Assembly (NCBI RefSeq): GCF_006440735.1
Contig: NZ_VFUA01000015.1
Location: 1-64,000, forward strand
Direction: 5' to 3'
From: Mesorhizobium sp. B2-7-1
Lineage (GTDB): Bacteria; Pseudomonadota; Alphaproteobacteria; Rhizobiales; Rhizobiaceae
DNA: 64,000 nt
Shown: piece after piece, positions 63,934-64,000 of the stretch
Numbering within the stretch: the first letter of the stretch is position 1
Layout: every line of letters starts with the position of its first letter
The notes under the pieces: generated by a model
Seen by the model: only the letters and a program-made list of their open reading frames with translations
The model's database searches: none
Told to the model about the DNA's origin: nothing
Program-made: the position numbers and the translations under genes

Positions 63934-64000
63934 GGGGCCGCGCTCCTGCTGAGGCGTGCGTAGTCAGAATCCATTCCCGACCCGGCTCCTGCCGGGCAAA

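Noticed and set aside
1..64000. tRNA or rRNA genes
   Set aside because: No T-loop GTTCGAATC-like pattern with matching acceptor arms or rRNA segment was noticed on either strand; a covariance search would be decisive.

Overview
The window reads as the chromosome of an alphaproteobacterium of the order Rhizobiales, most likely Mesorhizobium or a close relative. This rests on protein character (GcrA, a PodJ-type polarity factor, class I lysyl-tRNA synthetase, a Cpa/Tad pilus locus, a LuxR/LuxI pair), uniformly high G+C, and several families of short palindromic intergenic repeats of a kind common in these genomes. No database search was possible, so the genus is an inference. I saw no rRNA, tRNA, CRISPR array, transposase or phage block.

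Layout. 1-7364 is a minus-strand housekeeping block read right to left: deoB, mutM, an enoyl-CoA hydratase, rpsT, dnaA, dnaN, ending in a tandem palindrome array at the left edge. 7496-8434 is a PhnD-like periplasmic binding protein. 8439-20913 is a complete Cpa/Tad (Flp) pilus locus: two TadE-type pseudopilins and a lone secretin N-domain protein on the minus strand, then pilin, cpaA, cpaB-F and tadBC on the plus strand, with tadD facing them. 21038-27265 holds an M17 aminopeptidase, a MarR regulator, an NlpC/P60 endopeptidase, and the Lhr-type helicase plus PdeM phosphoesterase pair. 27271-36215 is sulfur related: a three-subunit molybdoenzyme best read as sulfite dehydrogenase SoeABC, a divergent LysR regulator, an Hsp70/YegD protein, a TIGR02186-type membrane protein and a TauE/SafE exporter. 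36408-40496 is a very long PodJ-like polarity factor.

40949-49198 is a fatty-acid beta-oxidation operon (MerR regulator, two acyl-CoA dehydrogenases, thiolase, FadJ-type fusion, broken thioesterase). A frameshifted DUF559 gene bracketed by inverted REP-like elements sits between the two dehydrogenases. 49313-56266 is mixed: ankyrin protein, broken small gene, LexA/CI-like S24 regulator, nuclease-like protein, lysK, TerB-like protein, amino-acid-type binding protein. 56435-58745 is a quorum-sensing cassette (luxR, luxI, crotonase). 58892-62096 concerns phosphate (ppk2, phoR, phoU), followed by a CorA transporter and gcrA at the right edge.

How the parts fit. CtrA-type motifs in the pilus locus, PodJ and GcrA suggest that pilus assembly is tied to polarity and the cell cycle. 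The MerR regulator has matching operator-like sites before itself and before the beta-oxidation operon. The soe genes and the TauE exporter could together handle cytoplasmic sulfite. The most unusual signal is the DUF559 cassette, whose two flanking elements keep the same two-hairpin fold although the stem bases differ. Three genes carry small indels in short base runs, so real decay and sequencing error both need to be considered.
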